In this document: positions 1 through 12,489 of the stretch, one piece after another | Numbering within the stretch: the stretch's first letter is position 1 | Layout of the letters: every line of letters starts with the position of its first letter | Assembly: GCF_028372415.1 (NCBI RefSeq) | Contig: NC_092874.1 | Location: 238,926,069-238,990,068 of the forward strand | Direction: 5' to 3' | DNA from: Notamacropus eugenii | Lineage: Eukaryota; Chordata; Mammalia; Diprotodontia; Macropodidae | Length of the DNA: 64,000 bases | The notes under the pieces: generated by a model | Database searches by the model: none | What the model was told of the DNA's origin: nothing | What the model saw: only the letters and a program-made list of their open reading frames with translations | Translations under genes and position numbers: made by a program

Positions 1-400
1 TTCAGTCTCTGGTTATAGAAAGTGAAGTGTTGGGAGTCTGGGATCCAAAAAAGGAAAAATCATCTGGCAAGAAATCAACTGGGCAATAACAAATATGGTA
101 TTGTGCTCAATTAAGGTGGGAGATGTGATGAAATTACATGCAAATAATAGATAGAAAAAGAAGATTTTGAAAGAAGTACTCCAGCCAAATGAGAAAATGG
201 GAGGGAATATAAGTTTAAGGCAGAAAAATAGGAAACAAGAAAAAGAAACATGAGCAAGTATATATTTTCATAGTGCTACTCATTGTGAAAATACTTTTGG
301 TGACAGGATAAGAAAACTTGATAAAGTCATACTCTCACAATCATAATATCATAACTACATTTTAAAAGCCTCTGTCTTTTCTGAACGTTTATAATTCCTT
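1..400. other. Unique AT-rich sequence, no feature seen
   Basis: No open frame with recognisable homology, no repeat head or tail and no RNA gene is visible. The sequence is AT-rich and lacks CpG, like most of the window. Confidence 0.5.
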
Positions 401-402
401 AG

Positions 403-575
403 AAATTTGCAGGCAAAAGGGATTTTTCAGTCATCTAGTCTAACTCACCCATTAAAGAGGTCAGGGAAGTGGGGGCAAATGAGGCTAAATGACTTGCCAA
501 AAGGGCTTGTATCTAGTTATTGCCAGAGCCAAGATAAGAGACCAGGCTTCCTGACTCTCTCTCTCCAGGGTTCTC
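403..575 (-). repeat. MIR-type SINE fragment
   Basis: Reads as the reverse complement of a MIR: the plus strand shows the degraded pattern 'gaggctaaatgacttgcc', equivalent to the 'gttaagtgacttgcc' core seen elsewhere in the window. The short open frame across it is a chance frame. Confidence 0.5.
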
Positions 576-724
576 TTTGCAGCAACACAACAGTTTTATT
601 CTAGAAATTTTTCAAAATATCTCTGAAAACCAAGATGGCAACTAGCTAATGAACTTTTAACTTCTGGAAAACTGATGCAGCTGACAAAAATTAAAGTTAT
701 GTGGTTTCTTAAATTAACCTTAGA

Positions 725-850
725 TCGGCAGTACCCACAGTGGAAAGAGCACAGCAAGACCTGTGTTCAAATCCTGCCCCTGACTCTTACTAGCTGAGGA
801 CCATAGATAATTCACTTAACCTCTCTGATCCTCGGAGAAAATTTCTAAGA
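725..850 (+). repeat. MIR-type tRNA-headed SINE fragment
   Basis: A degraded tRNA-like head with a B-box-like 'tgttcaaatcctg' is followed by the CORE pattern 'acttaacctctctgatcctc', the usual order of a plus-strand MIR/THER1 element. Confidence 0.7.
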
Positions 851-959
851 CTTTCAGACTCATATGGATAAATCAAATGTTCTTGATATATTGCTATTTA
901 TCAGTTTTCTCCCCAAAGGAGAATATGCTGATCAGCTGTCACAAGTAATCCAGTCTACT

Positions 960-1047
960 TAATATTTATAAGGAAATGCATAAATTTATAATTAATAATA
1001 CAATAAATAATTAAATAATATTAAATATCAGTATAAATAAATTGATA
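960..1047. repeat. AT-rich low-complexity stretch
   Basis: Almost pure A/T built of 'aataaataatt'-like units. No gene or element boundary is visible. Confidence 0.6.
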
Positions 1048-1229
1048 TTATGGCTTGTCAATCAATCTCTGATGATCCTGCTCACTATAATCCATTTCCC
1101 TGAGCTTGATCAGCTCTAGAAGAACTGATTAAAATCAAGTTCCTGAACCTGAAAAAACTACAGAGTTTGTGCAGAGGAATCTGTGAAACTCTTCCTGACA
1201 AAACCTAACAATTTTTCAATATTTCCTAC

Positions 1230-1299
1230 AGACAGAGAGAGAGAGACATAGAGAGAGAGACAGAGAGAGACAGAGAGATGGAGAGAGGGAGAGAGAGGG
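1230..1299. repeat. (GA)n-rich simple repeat
   Basis: Imperfect GA/GACA tandem repeats with interspersed T. A purine-strand microsatellite. Confidence 0.9.
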
Positions 1300-1317
1300 C
1301 AATGTGCTGAAGTCAAC

Positions 1318-1488
1318 TATACTAGAGCAGGAGAGAGGATTGTTAAATTTTCAGTGTGAGCCTTTTCACCTCAGAAATTGGCAAATGCTACAAATCAGTG
1401 CTTGATTTATTGTTTTATTGTATGTCTAGACCTAAGAATGTAATTAAGAAAATGGTGATAATGCTGACTAAACTTAAAAGTGTGTCAT
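1318..1488. repeat. Unclassified dispersed repeat, copy 1
   Basis: Shares an ordered series of short matches with 44040-44207, including 'gcttgatttattgtt', 'tgtctagac' and 'taataatgc/tgataatgc'. Identity is about 75 percent by eye. The order is kept over about 160 bases, so this is a repeat family or an old duplication. I could not name the family. Confidence 0.55.
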
Positions 1489-1499
1489 AGGTACATTTT

Positions 1500-2615
1500 G
1501 TTTCTGAGAACCAGATGTCAACACTTAACAGCATATCCCTGCTCATACTCCCACTTTATCTTTCATATACTGTATACATTACCAAACCAAATGAAGAAGG
1601 GGAAAAAATGGGATAGTATGAAGATATCATATTGCTTCTTGGATAGGGCTCCTTCATTCAACAAGCCCTTGTCAAAGAACTTTGCACCAGGAACTTTGCT
1701 AGTATAGAAACAAAAACAAAGCAGTTCCTACTCTCAAGGGTTTTACATCCTATATAGGGGAGACATCATGAACATAGAATAGTTGATGCAATATACATGG
1801 ACAAAGTGTACAGAATGTACAAATTTAGCCTTCTTAAAAATCTCAGGCAACAAGAATTTTACTGAATGGCCACTGGCAGTGGTGTGTGACATTTAAAAAG
1901 TTTGAAAGACATAATTTCTAGGTAATTAATCATTTTATTAATAATGCTAGCATATAATTAATAAAAGGGGTCAGTGACACTCTTAAATGCCAAAGACCCA
2001 TCATGGAACACACTCAGTACTTACATGCCCTTGGAAGGGTGTGTGTTCCTGAGGGTGGCAATCGACTCTGATTGGTTAACAAGTAATGACAGTATGAATA
2101 CTATAATTTTATAATGAATATTCTAGTGAGGGACTGGAGGATATAACTTTGATCATATCTCTTACTTCCAAATTACCCCCAACCTTGGACAATTTAATAA
2201 AAGAATTTATCTCCACCTAAACCTCAGTAAAATAAAATGGTCTAGGTGGGGTAAATTTTTGACAGAGATCAGCAATGTCCTTCAAAAGCTGAACTTCAAA
2301 CAAGGTAATAGGACAGGGAAAAAACCTGAATTTCCCCTATAACTGGTTATTGATAATCATTTCTCTCAGGTGTGCTAATAATATTTAATAAAAGGCTCTC
2401 AAAAACATATTTTTGCTATATTTTTAAGTTTAACCTCCATTAATAATTTCCCCATCACTTTCTCAGCTCTAGATAATCAACAAAACAATAAATCAAACCC
2501 TGATTTGCATGTTTGCCCATTTCTGAAGTGTGAATATCCACACTGAATATTTAACAATATAGTCTCTCTTGATTTAGTACTGATCCCATGACACTAATTG
2601 TACCAAAATCTTTTT
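1500..2615. other. Mostly unique AT-rich DNA
   Basis: No gene is recognised. About 1640-1760 resembles the 'caccaggaactttgct ... tcctactctcaagg' pattern of an old mammalian interspersed repeat, too eroded to classify. Confidence 0.45.
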
Positions 2616-2619
2616 TATC

Positions 2620-2712
2620 CAAAAGATGTGGCCTGGTTCCATTGTACTTGCCATCCCTAGCACTTGGCACATAGTAGGTACTTAATAAGTACTTCTTGGC
2701 TTATTGATTGAA
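2620..2712 (+). repeat. L2-type LINE 3' end fragment
   Basis: Contains the typical tail 'cacttggcacatagtagg' followed by 'tacttaataagtac' and 'ttgattga', the conserved L2/MIR-family 3' terminus. Confidence 0.75.
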
Positions 2713-4990
2713 AATTCATATGTTTCCTTGGCAACAAGAGATGGAGCTTTGTTGCTAAGATTTCTCTGATCACATAACCTTCTTTTTGTCCCATGATTTT
2801 GCTTTCTCTACAACAGCACAATGAATATAATACAAGGAAAAGATGGTCAAGGACAAATTATACAACATACTTCCTGAACACAGGCATGATTTCTATTACA
2901 GGTAAGGGGGGAAAGGCAAACATATCTATACATATGAATTGTGCCAATTACCACTGAAAATTCTCCACACAGAGGGAAAAAGGAAAGAGGGAAAAAACCA
3001 TACAACAGGATAGAATTTAAAAGGTATAAAAGTTTTATTCTATAAATAAAAATCATTAAAATAGAATTAAAAGAATCACTCATCATAGCCAAGGCTATTC
3101 TATGATATATTATGCCTTCAGTTCTTAGGCACAAATCTAAGCTTTCCAAAAAAACTTTCTTTACTCACACTGTTGTGGACCCTTTTCATAGCATTGCTAA
3201 ACAATGTCCCCATAGAAAGAGCTGCACAATTCTATGATGGAAGTCAGATATTATCACTGTGTATAATGAGGGTCAACAGTAGGAAACCACATGCAGCTAT
3301 TGGAGACCATTGGCAATTAACACCATTTAATAAAAGGTTTAGGAGGTTTGTGACCTTTAAAGGTCAACCCACTTACCCACTCACATACATACAATTATAC
3401 AGATGACTGGTTTGCTACTGTAAGAGATATGAAGTTATTTAGTAAAACAAATCTTACATTTATCAAAAGCTCCTTTTAACTCTCCAGGCATCATGTGGAG
3501 AGAGATCTTTAGACACCCTAGGAGGCAAAAGAGCAAAGAAAACTTGTTTGGCCAGCTGTCTCCATTTTGTCAAAGTACAGTATTCGGTATCCCACCATAA
3601 CTGCCAGCATGCAACATTATCACATTACTGCATCTCTCTCGAAAGTGTCTTCTTAGATCTATAGCCTCTAAAAGAAGCAATATAAATATAAATTGAATTG
3701 TGAATCTAAGGTTTGTACTGGTAAATGTTGTGCCTTGGGCTAAGTGTCCAGTCTGGGGAAATCAAAAAACAATTACAACTCCTATGATGTAACTTAAGAG
3801 GATGAAGGAGATAATTAAAAGCATTCTATCTGGTAGGATAACATAAATGTTGCTCCTGCTGTTGAGTATCATAGCCCTTATGAATTGTGAAGAAGAGAAT
3901 GGAATATGGTCCTATTTTCTGGTGTGTTCATGGTTCACCTTAATCCCAGAACAAACTGAATGTCTGAATTTTCAATGGGCAGTGTTCTCAATTGCTTAGA
4001 CAGGCTAAATTACCATGACTCTCTTTGCAGGGCTGTCTATCAGTGAGCAAGTCTCAAGCCCAGCATATGCTCATGGAAGTGTGTATTGGTTTACACATAG
4101 GAAGTGGGTGGTCTTTGGCAACCTAACATGCTTTTTTAGTACAGTCTGAAAAATCTGTAGCTATAATTTGTAAAACAAAATAAAATGCTCTAATGTTATG
4201 CATGGTTTGTGTTTTGACTGTGGAGGCCTATCTTTAATAAGTACAGCATACTGCAATATTCAGTGCTTAAAATGTATCAGAATTCCCTGTCGTTATTTCA
4301 ATAAACATATCCCCCAACACCCTTGTACAGAAGGCAACAAAAAATTTTTAATTACATTTTGCATTTCTAGCCTGATGAGTCAAAATATCTACCAAAACAA
4401 AATAGAGGAAAAAATATACTAGGAGCTTGAATGGAATATTTGCTTTACAAGATATCCTTGCTATGCCAAGGATACTTGGGAAAGCAACTGGATCAAATCA
4501 TATATCTCAAAGTGCAAGGATGGATGATCCATCTCTCCATAGGGCATGGGAAGCTTATAAAGTTGTTTATAGCCTTGTCACCTAACACCCAAACAGCATT
4601 GTATAAACGTATTAAATGCATTTTCATAGTATTTTTTTTAAAGATGTTAAAAGTACTTAACAGACCATGGCCAACTAATTCTCATGGCAGTTTTCATAAA
4701 GTAGGTAGATGGTAGGTAAGATTATCCCAGTTTTACATATGGGAACATCAAAGTATTGCAGTGAGCAGTTATCATTTACCCAAGTTCCCCAGCAAAACAG
4801 TGGCCACCAAATAGTAACCTAACAATGACTCCTCAGCAGTATTTGCTCTATCCTACTGCCCCTGTCCAAGGTAATGATCTCAATCAAAATACAGAATTTA
4901 CTCTCTAAAAAATCACATATGATATTGCATTTTGGAATGCTCCTATAATTAACACCACAATAATTTACAGCAAAAATTCAAGTAATTTCC
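2713..4990. other. Unique AT-rich DNA, no feature seen
   Basis: Several open frames of 70-100 codons occur, but none has a recognisable domain and none is flanked by convincing splice sites or promoter elements. They look like chance frames in AT-rich DNA. Confidence 0.45.
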
Positions 4991-4994
4991 CAAG

Positions 4995-5195
4995 AAGGCA
5001 ACAGTATGGTACAGTGGAGTGTTCTACCCATAGTCAAGAGGACCTGAGTTCAAATCCCAATTACTACTTATGTGACCTTGGGAAAATTACTTCAGCTCTC
5101 TAGACCTAGGTTTTCCAATCTGTTAAATGAGAGGACTTGACCAAATAATATCCAAGATCTCTTCCAGCTTTAAATCTATAATTCTAAGAACTCTA
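4995..5195 (+). repeat. MIR-type SINE
   Basis: tRNA-like head ('gtacagtggag'), B box 'gagttcaaatccc', CORE 'tgtgaccttggg', then 'ctgttaaatgagaggac' and the 3' stretch 'atctcttccagctttaaatc'. This is nearly the full order of a MIR. Confidence 0.85.
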
Positions 5196-8175
5196 AATAT
5201 AATCTTTAAGCATGGCATGTTCAGAGAAAATGGCAGATTCACCATGTTGTGTAGTATTACAAAAATCAATGACTCACACTAGCTGTATCCATACAGAATT
5301 TCATTGAAATGTGACTTTCAAATTAGAGTAGAAGTATATGTGCTTGGATATAAGTTCTTCAGATATGAATTGATTTGGCCTTCATATCCCGCTCCAGTCT
5401 TTTTTGTCTATTAGTTTTAATGCATTTCTTTTCTTTGTTTTGATGGAATCCTACTAATAAACAGGTTGATGAATTGCAGCTGTAAAGGCCAGGCATAGAT
5501 CACAGGAGAATCTGCTGGATGTATACTTCTGCTTTAACTTACAGTTTTTAACCAAGAAAACAATACTGCATTGCACAATAAAGTTCCCTATTTTTACTTG
5601 AGTCTTCAATGAGCAAAACAGCTGCAGAATAATGTGACTTAATGAGGCATCCCTAATAAAATTCCTGCAGAAGTAAAAGCAGAGGCACAGAACTGTTTGG
5701 TCTCTAGTAGTTATAGCATTTCAAATACAGATAAAGAAACTGGTGATGTTTTCAAACATTCCTGGATCAAGTCATACAGTAGATAGGCAAATGTTTATCA
5801 ATTTATATAAGCAAGGTCTAATACAGGTATGATCAGACAAGATCACTCATCTGATATCCCATATTAAACAAGAGGGGGAAAAGACTAAAAAATGCAATAG
5901 AGGCAGATCCTACTTATACTCTACCTGTAACAGGTAATTCATCTCCTGTCCTTAGTGATAGAGAAAAAAATGCAACTTTAATACTGAGTTATCATTTTAA
6001 AATATATTAAAAAGGCATTGTTAAAATATGATCATTAAGGGTTCCTAGAATTTTAAAAGGGGTAAGGGGATCATGATCTGGTATTATTTTAAGAATTCTC
6101 ATTCATCATTAGGTTTTAACATTTTATATTTTATAAAAGAATAAAGCAGCTTCATCTTTCAAAAAAAGAGTTCATTTTTAGGGCCACATGATTACATTTT
6201 AAAACTTGGTTGTTAGCAAATGTAGTAACTAAGCAAAATGTTCCCTTTCTCCACAAACCTGCATTTCAATAAATCTTTACACATTACTTTGCCATTGCCA
6301 TTGCCTATTTACCTATATAAAATCATACACACACACGCAAGCACACACACACACAAGCACGCACACAGGCATGCACACAACTAGATTCCCTTCCAACAAA
6401 ATCCACACAATTATAGTATAGGTGTCAACATTAATGTCTGAATTTCTTGGTTTCTCTTTAAAAGATATGTGATATGTGAGAACATGTGATCAAATGCACT
6501 TGCTGGACTAGTTGCAGTCTACTGAATATACTGATTAAAATAGGATTAAGATCTCAAAAACATCTCAAAAACTATACCACTGCTAACCAGGCAACATAGC
6601 CCAACTGTATATTTTTCTCATTTAAAAGTCTCCCTATGCTTTACTACAGGCAGACTAAGTATTCAGTGAGTAGTAACACTGCTCTCATTCTATTATATCT
6701 ATGAATAATGCAACCTATTTCTTTAGACAGAAATCAGGAGAATTATAATAATATAAGGTCCAGTGTGGTTACAAGTAGCAGCTTATCTTTAAAAAACAGT
6801 AATAGCTAAAAATCGGGACAATTGTCCCCATGATGTTATAAGATCAAAATGGAGTGGGAAGAAGAAAGGAAATGAATTGTATATGAAGTTTTAAAACTGA
6901 AAACCGTGAATGTCAATTTTGAAATTGACTAAGATCCATCAGGAGGAGAGTAAATGTGCAAATATATGACTGGAATAAATAAAGATACTCTTTGTGCTCT
7001 TGTTTTAAAATGGCTTCAGAAGTGCTTCCAATCTCGACAAGTTCTTGTATTTTGGCACTTTAGCAAGAAATCTGAAATTAATTCCTAATTCACCTTTGCT
7101 TATATTGCCTAATAGAGTCGTTTTAAAGAGTTCATTGATAACAGTCTGAATGTTGACGTCTCAAGCAATCTAATTGGGAAGCCAGAAGCCAGATAATTAT
7201 CAGTTAGTCAATGGTTATTTAAATCCATCCGGCGAGTAGAGAAGACCCTAAAACATCCTGATGCTTTAAAGGACTTTGAGAGTTAAGATTTAAATATACT
7301 TCCCATTTAAGAACTGCACAAGAGTCAATGGAAGATTCCTACCGTACTCAGAAAAGCAAGGTGTTTTACTTTCTGTCTTAGCTGCCTTCCAGTCAAACTC
7401 GATAGTAACTACAATAATGATTCTAAGCGCTTCGGGCAATTGTTTAACTCTTGGTCTGGAAGAGAGATAATACACAGAATAATACAGAGAATAGGAATGC
7501 TCCAGCTACCACAAGCACAACAAGGCAGAGCTCCAGCTGTGTGTGCTTTGCGAGGAAAGGCTTGGCAAGCAATCCCACTGTTCTGAGAAACAGAGCGCAA
7601 TTGCAAAACTTTCTTATCCAGGGGACCAGTTATAGCGAACTAATTCCCCACTGCGAAGTAAGCGAGGGTCCGTAACCTGAAAGATGATACCACTTAGCGG
7701 TAAACTGGACTGTTTAAAGAAAAAGGGAGGATCAGAGAAGTAACCACGAAAGAAAATTCCAACATCATTACCAAGATGAAGGGTTGGGGGTTTGTATCTG
7801 TCCAGAAAGCAAAAGTCAAAAACTGCACATTCTCCAAGTCATTTTTTTTCCTTAACGCTGTATGTGAAACGATTCTTAATCCCTTACATGGTTACCATAA
7901 GGCGCAAGAGATCATTCCTCAGGCTGTAGTAAATCTCTGGATATCTGAGGCTCTGACGCTTACAAGACTGTTATCCTTTATGAAAATAGTTAGGTAGAGA
8001 AATCTATAACCTCACTAAAGCACCCCACCTTGGGCAGACAGGCCAAAGAATGAACTAATCGGAAGTGGACAGAAAGTGGCGATTTCAAAAAGGCGACCTG
8101 TCACATCCCATTGATCCTCCCTAGTACGAGACTCTTTCTACTTATTAGGAGTCCAATATGGTTACAGCCTGGGAT
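5196..8175. other. Repeat-poor unique sequence upstream of the CpG-rich island
   Basis: Apart from a (CA)n at 6325-6380, about 3 kb contains no recognisable interspersed repeat, unusual for this window. From about 6,900 onward CpGs become more frequent and homeobox-type 'attaattc', 'taattg' and 'taattatc' words are scattered. No coding exon is recognised. Repeat exclusion beside a CpG island is compatible with regulatory DNA, which is inference. Confidence 0.45.
6325..6380. repeat. (CA)n microsatellite
   Basis: Interrupted 'acacacacac' array with 'gcacgcac' variants. Confidence 0.9.
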
Positions 8176-8748
8176 TGATCAGGGAGTGGAGATCCCATGG
8201 CTTTGATTCTTGATCAATTTAGTAGCAAAGGAACGGGGAGCAGAAAGAGGAAGCCCCTCACAGAATCTTTTCTCTGTGCCTCTAGATCGTGTCCCCAACA
8301 CCTTCCCCTCTCCCTGGAGTGCCCACCACGGCGTTCCTTTGGGCAGGAAGGTAGGACACTGCCTGCCCAACCCGTATGTACCCCTTTCTATCCTCAAACT
8401 CACTGCAGACCTAGACCACCGAGAGAGAAGGAGGAATGGTGAGCTCTCCCCCCGCCCCATTCCCTCCAGTTGCCCTGGTCTACAACAGTGCCAGGCCAGT
8501 CCCGCTCACCCCACCCCTTGACAGAGCCTCTAGCTGGGGAGGAAGCTGAAGTGACTGCTGTTGCACCTACCTGCAGCCCCGCTTCCCGGTGGCAACACCT
8601 AGCGATGCTCCTGTAGCTTCCGGGAGCCAGCGCCAGCCTTATAGTTCTTGCATCGCTTGCCAAATCCCAATCCGCCTTCACCATCCAGGGGCATAGGGAC
8701 CTGCGGTCTGGTGGTGTGTGCTTGGAGCGGGCGTGTGAGTGTGACCCT

Positions 8749-8770
8749 ATGTGCGCGCGCGCGTGTGTAT

Positions 8771-8815
<45 letters not shown>

Positions 8816-8820
8816 AGTGT
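8749..8820. repeat. (GT)n with flanking (CG)n microsatellite
   Basis: A 'gcgcgcgcgcg' block, then about 17 GT units, then 'gcgcgcgcg'. Alternating purine-pyrimidine throughout, so able in principle to adopt Z-DNA. Open frames across it are artefacts (poly Val-Cys or Thr-His). Confidence 0.95.
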
Positions 8821-9187
8821 ATTTCTTCCTTTTGGATGGCAAAGAGAGGTTTCAGGAATCTCCTGAAATCCAAACCGGAATCCCCAAAGCAGGTAGTGGG
8901 TAGAATGTGCGCGCGTCTCCTTTTCCTTTCTTTCTTTAATTTTTCTTTTTTTTACTCCCACAGCGCCAAAGTAATCAAAAGATTTGTTGATTCAGACAGC
9001 CCAAGTCCCGGCGCCCTGGGCAGCTCCGCTGGCCCTTGCCACCAGTCCTCAGTGGAGCGGTGAGGTTCAGTTCAGCCTCCCAACTGCTGGAATCTAAGAA
9101 CCTCTTGCCACGATTACCTCTCTCACACAGGTCCGAATTTGTTTGCTTTTAATGCCGAGCAAAGACTTATCCTCATCACACGCCGCC

Positions 9188-9305
9188 TCTCTGTCTTTCT
9201 CTCTCTCTCTTTTTCTCTCCCTTTCCCTCTCACACCCAGGCAGACACACCAACTCCCTATTCTTTCCTCCAGCCCTCCCTCTCTCCCTCTCTCCCTCTCT
9301 CTCGG
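9188..9305. repeat. (CT)n-rich tract
   Basis: Pyrimidine tract of 'tctctc' and 'ccctctct' units in two blocks on the plus strand. Within the CpG-rich island. Confidence 0.9.
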
Positions 9306-9660
9306 GAAAGGCAAATTGGAGGTTCACCTTCAGAAAAGCAGAATTCTCCACAAATTGTCTAGTTTCCAGGTCATCCCGAGATCCCGGGGTCTCACCCGGT
9401 GGGTAGAAAGAAGAAAATGTTGCTGGAGCTTAGGGCAGATACACTGAGAGACACAGGAGGGATCTCGGTCCCTTCTGTTACCTCTTTCTTCCCTCCCCGA
9501 AGATAATCTGGTTCTTTGGTCCTGGTAGCAAGGTTGTTGTTGGCAGGTCTCCGGTAGCTCTTTTTCTCTCCAGCTGCTATGACTTTGCACTGGCTCCTAG
9601 AGTCCGGTTAACAGCAACTCCTAGACAGCTGCAATAGCTCTGGATCGTTCCGAATGCTCC

Positions 9661-11230
9661 CAGGAAACCTGTGGTTTACAGGATGCCCCCACCCCACCCC
9701 AACTACTCCTGCCTGGCACTGTCACCAGGGAGGAAAAGGTGTGAGTCCCAACCTCGAACACAGCTGGGCAGGTGTCGCCTGTGCCACTTCACTAAAGATC
9801 CCTGGATGGGAGGAAAGGAAGGAAAAAGGAGGGGCGACAATGAGAAAACAAGCCCAGATCCCAAGAAGGACAAACGGAAGGACGTACGGACCCTACAATG
9901 TGTGGAATCTACAGGGAAACCTTCCTTCCCTGTCCCTCCTTCGAAAGCTTCACTGGCAAAAGAAATCAGATTTCTTTAAAAAAAAAAAAAAAAAAGTCCT
10001 TTAAGGGCAGAATTTTGCTATCTTACCTAGACCCCAGTCTACCTATCTTTCCAGGGAATTCGGAAAGAATTACAGCCCCACAGAATCCAACTGAAACTCC
10101 AGAAGTCTCTAGCACCCACGGTTTCTGGCTGAGTTTAGCAGTAAAATGGGATGAAAAGATTCAGCAGCATCGCCTCAGCTTCTCCCCCAACAGTCAATTC
10201 TGCAAGTTGCTACTATGGTTTGCTGAAAAGAAACAATGGTCCTGCAGAAAAAGGAGAGTAAGAGAGATGAGAAGGGAGGAAATAGAATCTGATAAAAAAC
10301 CTGGACTGTGTCTCCCTCCAGAGGGAGAACAGGGTTAGAACCCTGAACTGACCCAGCTGGAGTTCAGGTTTCCTCTTCACAAAGAGAAAAAGGAAAACCT
10401 CTGGTTCCAGAATAGTATTTTTATGCAGATACCACCTTAAAGGAATCCCAAGAGAGGATTTATACACTACAGGTATTTGCCTCCCTACCTTGCTGAATCT
10501 GTGAAAAGCAGACGCTTAGATTTTCCTTATAGAAGTTTCTCTTTCTGGTAGGAGTTCTGCCAAATTGATGGGTAATAAAAATCATAAGAAAAGTTCATCT
10601 TGCACACCAGTAGTTTTCACACATTATGTAGTAATATTTCATTTTTTTACAGAAAAAAAGGCATGCCCTCCACTTTTCATAAAACAATCATGAAGCAAAA
10701 CATACTTATTAAGGACCTACTATGTGACAGATACTATACAGGTACAAAAACAGGATTTAAATGATCCTTGCTCTCTATAATTTTCTTAATTCATATTTTG
10801 CCAAAATGCTCAAATAAATCAGTAATTTTCTCCTGATTGTCTTCAAAGTTGTTCATCGATTATGTCTTCTCCACCCTTTATTACCCTTCGTGTGATCCAT
10901 AAGATAAAGCTCACAATTTATCAAAATGAAACTAAGAATATATTAGTTTTATAACAGCACACAAACAAATCTTAATCATACAATAAAATAATATAATGAG
11001 CAGATACTGACCAAATTCTTTATAATTTTTATAACTGTAACTTATAAAAATGACCTGTAGAGTGATGATCCAAATCTTCCTGTCATTTGATAAGAACAGG
11101 CTCTAATGTATCCATAAAAAAGGGTTCCTCATCCATTCATATTTAGAAATAGTTTTGTAAAATGAAATGACAATTGCTTCTGAAGGTCAGTCAAATGATT
11201 AATAAGTAAGACTACTTCTATTTCAATTGC
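9661..11230. other. Unique sequence grading from GC-rich to AT-rich
   Basis: Holds an A-run of about 17 at 9,978-9,994 and at about 10,690-10,770 an eroded old-repeat fragment ('acctactatgtgacag'). The overlapping open frames at 9,654-10,338 have no recognisable domain. Confidence 0.4.
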
Positions 11231-11233
11231 AGG

Positions 11234-11342
11234 GCAATTTTTTTATTTGTAAATATATGAAATATTATTTTCTGAGTCTATAGCTCTAACTTTTTCATAA
11301 ATGCAGATAATATATCATTCTGAATCATAGTATTAAATAGAG
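11234..11342. repeat. Direct repeat, copy 1 (partner 12799-12918)
   Basis: Shares 'tttttcataaatgcag', 'atattatttt', 'atagctct' and the following 'ctgaatca' in the same order as 12799-12918. About 75-80 percent identity by eye. Not assignable to a known family. Confidence 0.6.
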
Positions 11343-11864
11343 AATCCTCCACTGACAAATTTAGAGAACTCAGATTTTCAAAAAACAACTAGGGAATATC
11401 CAAAATTCAGAAGAAAAACTATTATAAAATGAACCTGTTTCATCTCTTTTACTGTCACTTACAAAATGTCAATTATTTTCTTCTTCTGCCTTAAACCCCC
11501 TTCAAAGTACTTTGGAAGGAGAAAGCTATCATGTTTCACAGAAATATCGAAGTTCCCTATTCTCTGTTCCCCGTAGCATCACACAATTTTTGCCAAGAGC
11601 CTGGATTGTTTTTGGGAAAGTTGTTTTTTCCTGTAACAACTTGAAAACCTATATTTAACTCTTCACTCACATTTCTTCAAATAAGTGATTATGAGCAAGC
11701 AATATGTGTAGGTCACATGAGGGGGTCACATTTTCAATTAGTGCTTGTACTTATTTTGTTCTGACATCAAATTATCCCTACCAGTAGAGTTCAATACAAT
11801 TGTCCAATATTGTATCATTTTAGGCTTTTTTAAATCAGCCAATTATATTGAAACTTTATATTGT

Positions 11865-12046
11865 TTTGGTATTGCAAGGAACATCTGGATTCATTCCCTG
11901 CCTCAGATACTTAGTAATCATGTGATATTTACTTAGTAATTCTTGCAAGTGATTTAACTTTTCTGGTCCTCAGCTTCTTAATCTGCAAAATGAAGGGTTT
12001 GGACTTGAACTATTGGAACTCAAAATCTGTGATTTTATATTATAAT
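11865..12046 (+). repeat. MIR-type SINE fragment
   Basis: Eroded head followed by 'cttgcaagtgatttaac', 'cctcagcttc' and 'tctgcaaaatgaaggg', the MIR CORE and 3' order. Confidence 0.7.
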
Positions 12047-12049
12047 CAT

Positions 12050-12485
12050 TAGAAGGGAGACTAGCCAAGACGGTGGAATAGCAAGAAGTAGAGCCAAGCT
12101 CTCCCATACAACTAGTCCACAAAGATCTGAAAAATGCACCAGATCAAGTCCTAACTTGGAAAATCAAAGGAAAAACTCACTGAAAGTCATTTTTCCAGGC
12201 CAGTACAAGGAGACAAAGAGGTCTGTGAACACTGGAGATGGAGTGTAACCAGGCACAGCCACATAAAGCCTTCTCGCACAGAGACTGAATGGGAATTGGC
12301 CTGAACTGTGCACTGGAGCAAGAAGAGGTCCCAGATCTGGCAGAGAGAAGCTGGAACTTTTGCAAGAAGGAATGGGGCCAAATGCCAGTCCTGTCTTTCA
12401 TTAACCAGAGCCAAGTCATAGATTCAGTGCAAACTGAAGAAAGGATCTGAGCCTAGGAGTAATGATCCAGGACCCTAGGCTATAT
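12050..12485 (+). mobile_element. L1-type LINE, 5' untranslated part
   Basis: Starts 'gagactagccaagacggtgg', the L1 5' end motif (compare 'ggagccaagatgg' at the starts of the HAL1 copies), then 'ccaagctctccca' and 'aaaaatgcaccagatc'. A MIR/THER1 interrupts it at 12490-12778. It appears to resume further right (about 12960-13560). Confidence 0.6.
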
Positions 12486-12489
12486 ATTA

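Larger units (their letters stand above)
8180..9660. promoter_or_regulatory. CpG-containing GC-rich island, candidate promoter or first-exon region
   Basis: This is the only extended GC-rich block in the window. About 8,570-8,760 alone holds roughly 15-20 CpGs, including several inside 'gcgcgcgcgc', while surrounding DNA has almost none. It is free of SINEs and LINEs and carries a GT/CG microsatellite and a (CT)n tract, both common near promoters. Splice-like signals are present. On the minus strand 'ctgcag|gtaggtgc' is a strong donor at 8571/8570. On the plus strand a pyrimidine tract ending 'tactcccacag' at 8962 is a good acceptor, followed by 'gagcg|gtgagg' near 9060, bounding a possible 98-bp exon. 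That exon has one open frame (AKVIKRFVDSDSP...), which I do not recognise. No TATA box or known coding exon is evident. It could be the 5' end of a gene or lncRNA outside the window, or an orphan CpG island. Confidence 0.45.

Noticed and set aside
8400-9063. Long frames of 103-157 codons across the CpG-rich island
   Set aside because: Driven by GC-rich composition and the (GT)n tract, which gives poly Thr-His or Val-Cys; several frames on both strands are open at once. Only the possible 98-bp exon is kept, as a speculation.
9094-9351. Arg/Glu-rich minus-strand frames
   Set aside because: Translation of the (CT)n/(GA)n tract.
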